Below, piece after piece: positions 6,240-12,162 of a stretch of 12,162 nucleotides of DNA. This DNA is from Lachnospiraceae bacterium UBA7026. Its GTDB lineage: Bacteria; Bacillota; Clostridia; Lachnospirales; Lachnospiraceae. The notes under the pieces were generated by a model, which was not told where the DNA came from, did not search any database, and saw nothing but the letters and a program-made list of their open reading frames with translations. How positions within the stretch are numbered: the stretch's first letter is position 1; each line of letters begins with the position of its first letter. The stretch lies in contig DLBH01000030.1 of NCBI GenBank assembly GCA_002494165.1, forward strand, positions 1 through 12,162, read 5' to 3'. The position numbers and the translations under genes were made by a program.

Positions 6240-7505
6240 ATGATAGAGAAGTTACTCCATACTCCGGAGGGTGTCCGGGATATCTACAGCAGGGAATGCA
6301 AGGAGAAGGCGGCTGTGGAAGAAAGACTTAAAGGGGTTCTGGACCAGTTCGGCTACCAGCAGATTGAGACACCGACCTTTGAGTTTTTTGACATATTTAA
6401 CAGTGATACGGGAACTGTAAGCTCCAGAGAGATGTTTAAGTTCTTTGATCGCAATAATAATACTCTTGTTCTCCGGCCTGACATGACCCCATCCATTGCC
6501 AGAAGTGTGGCCAAGTACTACAGCGGTTCTGACTTCCCGCTGAAGCTCTCTTACAAGGGTAATACCTTCCTTAACAATCCCCGCTACCAGGGTAAGCTTA
6601 CGGAGAAGACGGAGATGGGGGCCGAGTATATCAACGATGACTCGGCCGCGGCAGATGCCGAGGCCATCGTCATGATGATCGAGTGTTTTCTGGAAGCGGG
6701 TCTCAGGGATTTCCGGGTGGATATCGGCCAGGCCGAATTCTACAAGGGTATGATGGATGCCCTGGATCTGGACCGGGATGTCAAGCTTAAGATCAATGAA
6801 TATATTGAGAACAAGAATTCCCTGGCTATGGAAGGTCTTCTTGAAAAGGTGGATATTCCTGAATCCTACCGCAAGGTCCTAATGGAGTATGATGAACTCT
6901 ATGGTGACGTCAACATGTTATCCCGGGCCAAGGAACTGACAGGCAACAAGCGCTGCCGCAGGGCCGTCAGCCGTCTGCAGGAGGTTTACAGGGTCCTGGA
7001 GATGTACGGCTATGAGAAATATGTCAGTTTTGACCTGGGTATGGTCAACCATTACGATTATTACACAGGTATTATTTTCCGGGGCTATACCTATGGAACC
7101 GGGGATGCCATAGGCAAGGGGGGCCGCTATGACAACCTGCTCATCCAGTTTGGTAAGAAGGCCCCGGCCATCGGCTTTACCATCCTGGTGGATGACCTGC
7201 TTATGGCCATGTCCCGGCAAAAAATCGACATTTCCTTAAAAGACTATGGCTATATGATCCTGCTCTATGATGACAGGGACCTGGCCAATGCTATTTCCCT
7301 GGTTATGGGCCTGCGCAGGGGAGGAATGAAAACCCAGCTTTTACGCAGGGATGACGGTAAGGAGATGGCAGAATATATGAAGTTCGCGCTGGACGAGGGG
7401 GCCGACGGCCTGCTACGTCTGGAGGGTGACCAGGTGGTAATTCATGATTTTTCCACCTCCATGGTACAGGTGACATCCCTGGCCCAATTAAGAGAGGAGT
7501 ACTGA
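6240..7505 (+). CDS. hisZ: ATP phosphoribosyltransferase regulatory subunit HisZ
   Basis: HisZ is a catalytically inactive paralogue of histidyl-tRNA synthetase that assembles with the short form of HisG to make active ATP phosphoribosyltransferase, the first step of histidine synthesis. The class II synthetase core is evident: TPEGVRDIY (residues 8-16), motif 2-like [13 protein letters not shown] (76-88), GAEYI (127-131), YYTGIIF (274-280) and GGRYDNL (294-300). The C-terminal part (about 335-421) lacks a clear HisRS anticodon-binding signature. With 421 residues it is in the usual HisZ range. The ATG at 6240 is chosen over an in-frame TTG at 6219 because GGGAGG (6228-6233) lies 6 bases before it and the family N-terminus matches. 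hisG begins one base after the stop, indicating translational coupling and confirming HisZ rather than a true tRNA synthetase. Confidence 0.93.
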   Translation: MIEKLLHTPEGVRDIYSRECKEKAAVEERLKGVLDQFGYQQIETPTFEFFDIFNSDTGTVSSREMFKFFDRNNNTLVLRPDMTPSIARSVAKYYSGSDFPLKLSYKGNTFLNNPRYQGKLTEKTEMGAEYINDDSAAADAEAIVMMIECFLEAGLRDFRVDIGQAEFYKGMMDALDLDRDVKLKINEYIENKNSLAMEGLLEKVDIPESYRKVLMEYDELYGDVNMLSRAKELTGNKRCRRAVSRLQEVYRVLEMYGYEKYVSFDLGMVNHYDYYTGIIFRGYTYGTGDAIGKGGRYDNLLIQFGKKAPAIGFTILVDDLLMAMSRQKIDISLKDYGYMILLYDDRDLANAISLVMGLRRGGMKTQLLRRDDGKEMAEYMKFALDEGADGLLRLEGDQVVIHDFSTSMVQVTSLAQLREEY

Positions 7506-7506
7506 T

Positions 7507-8151
7507 ATGAGATATCTTACATTTGCCCTGGCCAAGGGCAGACTGGCCAAAAAGACCATGGCCCTCTTCGAGCAGCTGGGTATCACTTGTGAGGAGATGA
7601 AGGATAAAGAGACCAGAAAGCTGATTTTTGTCAATGAGGATTTGAAATTAAAGTTTTTCCTTTCCAAGGCCTCAGATGTGCCGACTTATGTGGAGTACGG
7701 AGCGGCGGACATCGGCGTAGTCGGTGAGGATACCATCCTGGAAGAAGGAAGAAATATTTACGAGGTCCTGGACCTGGGCTTCGGGGCCTGCAAGATGTGT
7801 GTATGTGGTCCTGAATCGGCCAGGGAGAAGCTGCAGCATGGCGAGCTGATCCGGGTAGCGTCCAAATACCCGGGCATTGCCAAGGATTACTTTTATAATA
7901 AGAAGTATCAGACGGTAGAGATTATCAAGCTGAACGGGTCTGTGGAGCTGGCTCCCATCGTTGGCCTTTCTGAGGTTATCGTGGATATCGTAGAGACCGG
8001 GTCTACTTTGAAGGCCAACGGCCTGGCAGTCCTGGAGGAGGTTTGTGACCTGTCTGCCAGAATGGTGGTCAACCAGGTGAGTCTGAAGATGGAGCAGGAA
8101 AGGATCCGTAAGCTGATCCGCGACCTGAGAAATGTGACCCAGGATAATTAA
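7507..8151 (+). CDS. hisG: ATP phosphoribosyltransferase catalytic subunit, short form
   Basis: HisG joins ATP to PRPP to give phosphoribosyl-ATP, the committed step of histidine synthesis. At 214 residues this is the short form, which lacks the C-terminal histidine-binding regulatory domain and depends on HisZ for activity and feedback control. The periplasmic-binding-protein-like fold is indicated by FALAKGRL (residues 6-13) and [14 protein letters not shown] (64-77). The signature [19 protein letters not shown] (147-165) leads into the PRPP-binding loop [10 protein letters not shown] (163-172). The ribosome binding site GAGAGGAG (about 7492-7499) lies in the end of hisZ. A 38-bp gap to hisD with no terminator supports one operon. 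Confidence 0.96.
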   Translation: MRYLTFALAKGRLAKKTMALFEQLGITCEEMKDKETRKLIFVNEDLKLKFFLSKASDVPTYVEYGAADIGVVGEDTILEEGRNIYEVLDLGFGACKMCVCGPESAREKLQHGELIRVASKYPGIAKDYFYNKKYQTVEIIKLNGSVELAPIVGLSEVIVDIVETGSTLKANGLAVLEEVCDLSARMVVNQVSLKMEQERIRKLIRDLRNVTQDN

Positions 8152-8189
8152 TATTTTCTATAGGAAATGACTGGAGAAAGGATACAAGG

Positions 8190-9488
8190 ATGAAGGTTCT
8201 TAAGGTAAACAAAGAAAATACAAGAGATATCCAGAGGGACCTCTTAAAGCGCAGCCCAAGTTCTTATGACAGCTACGCCAGGGCGGTCCAGGATATCATT
8301 GATGATATCAAGGAGCATGGAGACAAGGCCATGTTTGCCTATACGGAGAAGTTTGATAAATGTAAGCTGGACACTTCCAGCCTGCAGGTGACCGAGGAGG
8401 AGATCCGGGAGGCTTATGAGCAGGTGGACCCGGGCCTGGTGGATGTGATCCGGAAGGCCCTTGTTAATATCAGGTCCTATCATGAGAAGCAGAGAAGGAA
8501 CTCCTGGTTTGACCCCCAGCCTGACGGGACTATATTGGGACAGAAGATCACCCCTCTTGCCGCTGTAGGAGTTTACGTGCCAGGAGGCAAGGCGGCCTAT
8601 CCCTCTTCCGTGCTTATGAATATCTTGCCGGCCAAGGTGGCAGGTGTTCCCCGGATTGTTATGGTGACACCCCCCGACAAGGAGGGCAAGGTTACCCCGG
8701 CGACCCTGGTGGCGGCCCATGAGGCCGGTGCCACCCATGTTTACAAGGTGGGCGGGGCCCAGGCCATAGCGGCTCTGGCTTACGGCACCGAGTCCATTGA
8801 CAAGGTGGATAAGATTGTAGGACCGGGTAATATCTATGTGGCCCTGGCCAAGAAAGCAGTTTATGGTCATGTAAGTATCGATTCCATAGCCGGTCCCAGT
8901 GAGATTCTGGTTCTGGCTGATGATACGGCCAATGCCCATTTCGTAGCGGCTGACCTTCTGAGCCAGGCGGAGCATGATGAGATGGCCAGCGCCATCCTTG
9001 TGACGACCAGCCAGAGGCTGGCCAGGGAGGTACCCCTGGAGATCGAAGAATATCTGAAGACTCTGTCCAGGGCGGAGATCATCCGCAAGTCCTTAGACCA
9101 GTTCGGCTATATTTTAGTGGCCGATTCCCTGGAAGATGCCATTGAGGTTACCAATGAGATCGCTTCAGAGCACCTGGAGATCGTGACGGATAATCCTTTT
9201 GAAGTTATGACCAAGATCCGCAATGCGGGTGCCATTTTTATCGGTGAGTACAGCACTGAGCCCCTGGGAGACTATTTTGCAGGTCCCAACCATGTATTGC
9301 CCACCAATGGGACAGCCAAGTTTTTCTCACCCCTTAACCTGGATGATTTCACCAAAAAGTCCAGCATCATCTATTATTCCAGGGATGCCCTGAAAGCCAT
9401 CCATAAGGATATAGAGACCTTTGCCGAGGCAGAGTACCTGACGGCCCATGCCAATTCCATCAGGGTCCGTTTTGAAGGGGATGACTAG
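8190..9488 (+). CDS. hisD: Histidinol dehydrogenase
   Basis: HisD is the zinc-dependent enzyme that oxidises L-histidinol to L-histidine in two NAD+-linked steps, ending the pathway. Length (432 residues) is typical. Recognisable segments in order are VPGGKAAYPSSVLMN (130-144), GGAQAIAALAYGTE (188-201), GPGNIYVALAKKAVYG (211-226), AGPSEILVLAD (234-244), SQAEHDE (258-264), ASEHLEI (325-331) and GDYFAGPNHVLPT (360-372). Residues corresponding to the E. coli catalytic and zinc ligands are present: Q259, H262, E327/H328, D361 and H420. No key residue is missing. GGAGAAAGGA (8173-8182) precedes the ATG. Expressed as the third gene of the his cluster. Confidence 0.97.
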   Translation: MKVLKVNKENTRDIQRDLLKRSPSSYDSYARAVQDIIDDIKEHGDKAMFAYTEKFDKCKLDTSSLQVTEEEIREAYEQVDPGLVDVIRKALVNIRSYHEKQRRNSWFDPQPDGTILGQKITPLAAVGVYVPGGKAAYPSSVLMNILPAKVAGVPRIVMVTPPDKEGKVTPATLVAAHEAGATHVYKVGGAQAIAALAYGTESIDKVDKIVGPGNIYVALAKKAVYGHVSIDSIAGPSEILVLADDTANAHFVAADLLSQAEHDEMASAILVTTSQRLAREVPLEIEEYLKTLSRAEIIRKSLDQFGYILVADSLEDAIEVTNEIASEHLEIVTDNPFEVMTKIRNAGAIFIGEYSTEPLGDYFAGPNHVLPTNGTAKFFSPLNLDDFTKKSSIIYYSRDALKAIHKDIETFAEAEYLTAHANSIRVRFEGDD

Positions 9489-9537
9489 GTTCTGTTTTAG
9501 CGACAGGACTCGATTATAATTAGGAGAGGGAGCGCTC

Positions 9538-10131
9538 ATGAAAGAGAATAGAAAAGCGCATATAGTGCGCAATACCAAAGAGACCAAGATTGTGATTGAC
9601 CTGGATCTTGACGGCAGCGGCATCTGTACAGTAGATACGGGCATAGGTTTTTTTGACCACATGCTCAACAGTTTTGCCCGCCATGGCTTTTTTGATCTGA
9701 ATTGCCAGGTGGACGGGGACCTGGATGTGGACTGCCACCATACCATAGAGGATACGGGGATCGTCCTGGGCCAGGCCATAAAAGAAGCATTGGGAGACAA
9801 GGCGGGGATCCGCCGCTATGGCAATTTCCTTCTGCCCATGGATGAGACTCTGGTTCTTGGGGCCGTCGACCTGTCCGGCAGACCCTACTGCGTCTGTGAC
9901 CTGCCTTTTACGGTGGAGAGAGTGGGCGGCTTTGATACGGAGATGGTGAAGGAATTTTTCTATGCCCTTTCCTATAGTGCCATGATGAACCTCCACCTGA
10001 AGCTGGTTCACGGCAGCAATAACCACCATATTATGGAAGCGGCCTTCAAGGCCTTTGCCAAGGCCCTGGATGAGGCGGTGGCCATGGATCCCAGAGTAAC
10101 GGGTGTCCTGTCTACAAAAGGGTCTCTCTAA
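9538..10131 (+). CDS. hisB: Imidazoleglycerol-phosphate dehydratase
   Basis: HisB here is the monofunctional dehydratase (197 residues, the normal size) that converts imidazole glycerol phosphate to imidazole acetol phosphate. It lacks the N-terminal phosphatase domain found fused in E. coli HisB. The duplicated manganese-binding motifs are intact: FFDHML (38-43) and CHHTIED (66-72) in the first half, and NNHHIMEA (161-168) in the second, with the terminal STKG (192-195) typical of the family. A histidinol-phosphate phosphatase must therefore be encoded elsewhere. AGGAGAGGGAG (9522-9532) gives the ribosome binding site, 49 bp after hisD. The stop codon falls inside an inverted repeat, GGTCTCT (10121-10127)/AGAGACC (10144-10150), with no T-tract. 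Confidence 0.97.
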   Translation: MKENRKAHIVRNTKETKIVIDLDLDGSGICTVDTGIGFFDHMLNSFARHGFFDLNCQVDGDLDVDCHHTIEDTGIVLGQAIKEALGDKAGIRRYGNFLLPMDETLVLGAVDLSGRPYCVCDLPFTVERVGGFDTEMVKEFFYALSYSAMMNLHLKLVHGSNNHHIMEAAFKAFAKALDEAVAMDPRVTGVLSTKGSL

Positions 10132-10242
10132 AGAGATTCTTCCAGAGACCACCGGCCGGCCAGAAAGAATAAAATCTATATCTGACACTGGTATAACCGG
10201 AACAACAGATATTGTTACTGATGTTGAAAGGATAGAGAATAA

Positions 10243-11520
10243 ATGGATTATATTAAGCTGATACCCAGTCTTATTCCGGAGGATGCGGAAGAGATGGCTG
10301 TATACTATGACAATTGCGGTGCCGATGAACTCTTCTATAGGGCCGGCCTTACAGCCGGTGGTCAGGATGAAGATATCAAAATCATAAAGAAGGTATACAG
10401 GGCTTGTGACCTGCCACTGAATGTGCTGGCTCCGGTCAGCCGTTTCGAAGACATTAAAAAACTGGTTTACGCCGGTGCAAAGAGAGTTTTTGTGGAAGTG
10501 GACCCGGCTGGCAGCCTGGAGGCCGTTTCTGAGGCTTCCGGGAGATTTGGTCCCGACCGGCTCTACCGCTTTATCGATTTCGCCAGTCTGCAGGACCAGA
10601 CCAAGGAGGCAGTCCTGAAGCTGGCTGAGGAGGCCCTGGCCATCCAGGGCTTTGGGGGCATCGTCCTTTCCGGCGATGGGACTGACTATGCTTATTGTAT
10701 GGCTGCTGACTATCTGAAGGTCCAGCTTGAGGGACCGGTCCTGCTGACAGCGGCTGTATCAGACCCTGCCGTGGTAGGGGACCTGGCAAGGAGCAGTCTG
10801 GCAGATGGAATCCTGTTGATGGATTCCAGGACATTTGACGCTATGGAGATGAAGCAGGTTCTGAAAAAGATGGGTCTGAGTGTCAACAGCTTCCAGTCCT
10901 CCATGTCATTTGAGGAGTTCAAGCTGAATTCTGATGGCATGATCCCCTGTATCACCCAGGATTACAGGACCGGTCAGGTCCTGATGCTGGCCTATATGAC
11001 CAAAGAGTCTTTTAACAAGACGGTGGAGACCGGTAAGATGACTTACTACAGCCGCAGCCGGCAGGAGCTCTGGACCAAGGGGGATACTTCCGGCCACTAC
11101 CAGTATGTCAAATCCCTGACTATAGACTGTGACCAGGATACCCTTCTTGCCAAGGTAGCCCAGGTGGGAGCCGCCTGCCATACCGGCAATAAGACCTGTT
11201 TTTTCACTCATTTGCTGGAAAAAGAATATAACAGTCACAATCCTTTAGAAGTATTTGAGCAGGTATTTTCCACCATCCAGGACCGGAAGGACCATCCAAA
11301 GGAAGGTTCCTATACCAACTATCTGTTTGACAAGGGTATCGATAAGATCCTTAAGAAATGCGGTGAGGAAGCCACGGAGATCGTGATCGCTGCCAAGAAT
11401 CCCGATTCCGATGAACTTAAATATGAGATCTGTGATTTTCTCTATCATATGATGGTTCTCATGGCTGAGAGAGACCTGACCTGGAAGGAAATCACCGATG
11501 AGCTGGCGGAAAGGCATTAA
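10243..11520 (+). CDS. hisIE: HisIE (PRA-CH/PRA-PH) with an N-terminal degenerate HisF/HisA-like barrel
   Basis: Three parts are visible in 425 residues. HisE (about 334-425) hydrolyses phosphoribosyl-ATP to phosphoribosyl-AMP; its metal motif EEATE (375-379) with E395/D398 is intact. HisI (about 222-325) opens the adenine ring; [15 protein letters not shown] (270-284), DCDQD (295-299) and [11 protein letters not shown] (310-320) supply the metal-binding and catalytic residues. Ordinary HisIE proteins are near 200-215 residues. The extra ~220 N-terminal residues look like a diverged HisF/HisA barrel: KLIPSL (5-10), [10 protein letters not shown] (24-33), [22 protein letters not shown] (58-79), [16 protein letters not shown] (136-151) and VLKKMGLSV (206-214). 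The HisF catalytic Asp11 position is Ile11. AAAGGA (10228-10233) precedes the ATG; the gap from hisB is 111 bp. The HisI and HisE activities are near certain; the barrel's role is unknown. Confidence 0.93.
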   Translation: MDYIKLIPSLIPEDAEEMAVYYDNCGADELFYRAGLTAGGQDEDIKIIKKVYRACDLPLNVLAPVSRFEDIKKLVYAGAKRVFVEVDPAGSLEAVSEASGRFGPDRLYRFIDFASLQDQTKEAVLKLAEEALAIQGFGGIVLSGDGTDYAYCMAADYLKVQLEGPVLLTAAVSDPAVVGDLARSSLADGILLMDSRTFDAMEMKQVLKKMGLSVNSFQSSMSFEEFKLNSDGMIPCITQDYRTGQVLMLAYMTKESFNKTVETGKMTYYSRSRQELWTKGDTSGHYQYVKSLTIDCDQDTLLAKVAQVGAACHTGNKTCFFTHLLEKEYNSHNPLEVFEQVFSTIQDRKDHPKEGSYTNYLFDKGIDKILKKCGEEATEIVIAAKNPDSDELKYEICDFLYHMMVLMAERDLTWKEITDELAERH

Positions 11521-11633
11521 TCTACGGAGAGCTGGCGGAAAGGCATTAATCTACGGAGAGCTGGCGGAAAGACATTGATCATCGGTAAGCCGGCGGAAAG
11601 CATTTACCACTGATGAGCCGGATCAGAACATTT
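11500..11633 (+). repeat. 29-bp tandem repeat, about 4.6 decaying copies, starting in the hisIE 3' end
   Basis: The unit begins GAGCTGGCGGAAAGGCATTA and continues ATCTACGGA. Copy 1 (11500-11528) contains the last codons and stop of hisIE. Copy 2 (11529-11557) is identical. Copy 3 (11558-11586) differs at six positions. Copy 4 (11587-11614, 28 bp) is more diverged, and copy 5 (from 11615) is partial. Copies 2-5 are untranslated, so the array arose from the coding end and decays with distance from it. Confidence 0.85.
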
Positions 11634-11637
11634 TTAT

Positions 11638-11659
11638 AAGAGGGGGGATCCTCTTTTTT
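11638..11659 (+). terminator. Intrinsic terminator of the his cluster
   Basis: AAGAGG (11638-11643) pairs with CCTCTT (11650-11655) around a six-base loop and runs into six T residues (11654-11659). The stem is short, but the position after hisIE and immediately before a new promoter fits the end of the operon. Confidence 0.65.
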
Positions 11660-11676
11660 GACCCTTGACTTAGCGA

Positions 11677-11705
11677 TTGCATTTTTTTGATGTTTTTGCT
11701 ATACT
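11677..11705 (+). promoter_or_regulatory. Promoter of the small membrane protein (possibly also alaS)
   Basis: TTGCAT (11677-11682) and TATACT (11700-11705) are 17 bp apart, and TGC before the -10 makes it an extended -10. Transcription would start near 11712 and give a leader of about 90 bases holding an outer pair TCCGT (11721-11725)/ACGGA (11751-11755). An upstream TTGACT (11665-11670) is too far from the -10 to serve it. Confidence 0.6.
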
Positions 11706-11799
11706 TAGTTGTATGTTTGTTCCGTAGGCTTTTTGTGAGCATGAGACCGGACGGACATTATATTCAAGAGCTTATACTGAATGAAAAGGAGGGATTCCC

Positions 11800-11946
11800 A
11801 TGTCAGCGGTTTTGGCTGCATTCGTACAGTATCTGGTTACATTTATCGTATTTGTCGCGGTAGCTGCCGCGGGAATGTTCTGGGGCGCCAGGATCCGTGA
11901 TAACAAGTCACGGAAAAAGGCTTCCGAAGAGACTTCTAATCAATAA
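11800..11946 (+). CDS. Small single-pass membrane protein, function unknown
   Basis: A 48-codon gene. ATG at 11800 is preceded by AAAAGGAGGG (11785-11794), a strong ribosome binding site at good spacing, and the frame closes with TAA at 11944-11946. The protein has an uncharged N-terminal stretch (MSAVLAAFVQ), a hydrophobic helix at about residues 9-28 (VQYLVTFIVFVAVAAAGMFW), a basic patch RIRDNKSRKK (31-40) and a polar tail ASEETSNQ. By the positive-inside rule the basic tail should be cytoplasmic. No enzymatic motif is present. It has its own promoter and lies between hisIE and alaS, separated from alaS by 96 bp containing a strong hairpin. I do not recognise the family; translation is supported by the ribosome binding site, the membrane-protein composition and the promoter, not by homology. 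Confidence 0.7.
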   Translation: MSAVLAAFVQYLVTFIVFVAVAAAGMFWGARIRDNKSRKKASEETSNQ

Positions 11947-11967
11947 ATCAGGATAAATGAATCTGAC

Positions 11968-12002
11968 AGGGTGTTCAGGGGACTTTTCCCGGGACACCCT
12001 TT
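11968..12002 (+). terminator. Strong hairpin upstream of alaS, terminator or attenuator-like
   Basis: AGGGTGTTC (11968-11976) pairs with GGACACCCT (11992-12000) with one G-T wobble, and GGGA with TCCC inside extends the stem. Only three T residues follow (12000-12002), so termination would be partial. It could set the ratio of the small-protein transcript to alaS readthrough. No T-box sequence was found before it. Confidence 0.45.
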
Positions 12003-12042
12003 CCGTGGTATTACGGATATATTTTACAGGGAGGATAAGATT

Positions 12043-12162
12043 TTGAAAAAGTATGGTGTTAACGAACTGAGAAAAATGTTCCTGGACTTCTTCGAGAGCA
12101 AGGGACATCTTGTAATGAACAGCTTTTCGCTGGTTCCCCACAATGACAACAGCCTTCTGCTG
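12043..12162 (+). CDS. alaS: Alanyl-tRNA synthetase, N-terminal fragment cut by window edge
   Basis: AlaRS charges tRNA-Ala with alanine. The visible 40 codons read (M)[16 protein letters not shown] followed by [23 protein letters not shown], the highly conserved opening of bacterial AlaRS: the helix ELR..FL.FFe..GH, then S.sLvP.nD.sLLf, which begins the class II aminoacylation core. The start is taken as TTG at 12043, because AGGGAGG (12028-12034) lies 8 bases upstream and the family N-terminus begins at this point; the next in-frame ATG (residue 12) would cut into the conserved helix. About 840 residues should continue to the right. Neighbour order suggests possible co-transcription with the small membrane protein, subject to the hairpin in between. 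Confidence 0.93.
   Translation, partial: MKKYGVNELRKMFLDFFESKGHLVMNSFSLVPHNDNSLLL

Noticed and set aside
8244..8975. 243-codon minus-strand open frame opposite hisD
   Set aside because: It is a shadow of the strongly conserved hisD coding frame, with no ribosome site or recognisable product.
9520..10188. 222-codon minus-strand open frame opposite hisB
   Set aside because: It is a shadow of the clear hisB gene.
11500..11633. CRISPR array
   Set aside because: The 29-bp units are directly adjacent with no spacers and derive from the hisIE coding end.
11947..12042. T-box leader upstream of alaS
   Set aside because: AGGGTG begins the hairpin but the T-box core AGGGTGGNACCGCG is absent and the space is too short for a specifier stem.

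Overview
The window reads as chromosomal DNA of a Gram-positive anaerobe of the Clostridia, most likely Lachnospiraceae or a close relative. This is inferred from AGGAGG-type ribosome binding sites, TTGACA/TATAAT and extended -10 promoters, a short HisG paired with HisZ, an RqcH/NFACT protein, and an N-terminally extended HisIE. No phage, insertion sequence with a transposase, CRISPR array, tRNA or rRNA gene was seen.

Layout, left to right. Positions 1-410 (minus) hold the N-terminal part of a sodium:solute symporter that runs off the left edge. A 463-bp AT-rich divergent intergenic region follows, with a palindrome near the symporter start and an extended -10 promoter for glgA (glycogen synthase, 874-2313). 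A GNAT acetyltransferase (2435-2950) follows on the same strand. The convergent gap 2951-3393 has no gene but contains two long foldback (inverted-repeat) elements. The minus-strand gene 3394-5142 encodes RqcH, the bacterial Rqc2/NEMF homologue of ribosome quality control. Back-to-back promoters separate it from a small PH-domain (bPH_2) protein at 5488-5949, which ends in a strong intrinsic terminator.

From 6061 a consensus sigma-A-type promoter drives a histidine biosynthesis cluster: hisZ, hisG, hisD, hisB and hisIE. Together these cover the PRPP+ATP condensation (HisZG), the next two steps (HisE and HisI), the dehydratase step (HisB) and the final dehydrogenase (HisD). hisA, hisH, hisF, hisC and histidinol-phosphate phosphatase are not in the window. 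The last gene, hisIE, carries about 220 extra N-terminal residues that look like a degenerate HisF/HisA (beta-alpha)8 barrel. The aligned first catalytic Asp is replaced by Ile, so this part is probably structural or regulatory.

The 3' end of hisIE is duplicated as a decaying 29-bp tandem repeat that runs into the untranslated region, followed by a small terminator. A separate promoter then serves a 48-codon single-pass membrane protein of unknown function. After a strong hairpin, alaS (alanyl-tRNA synthetase) begins at a TTG codon and runs off the right edge.

Most of the window is housekeeping metabolism. The parts that merit a second look are the HisF-like/HisIE fusion, the tandem repeat at its end, the two foldback elements, the E97 substitution in RqcH, and the small membrane protein upstream of alaS.
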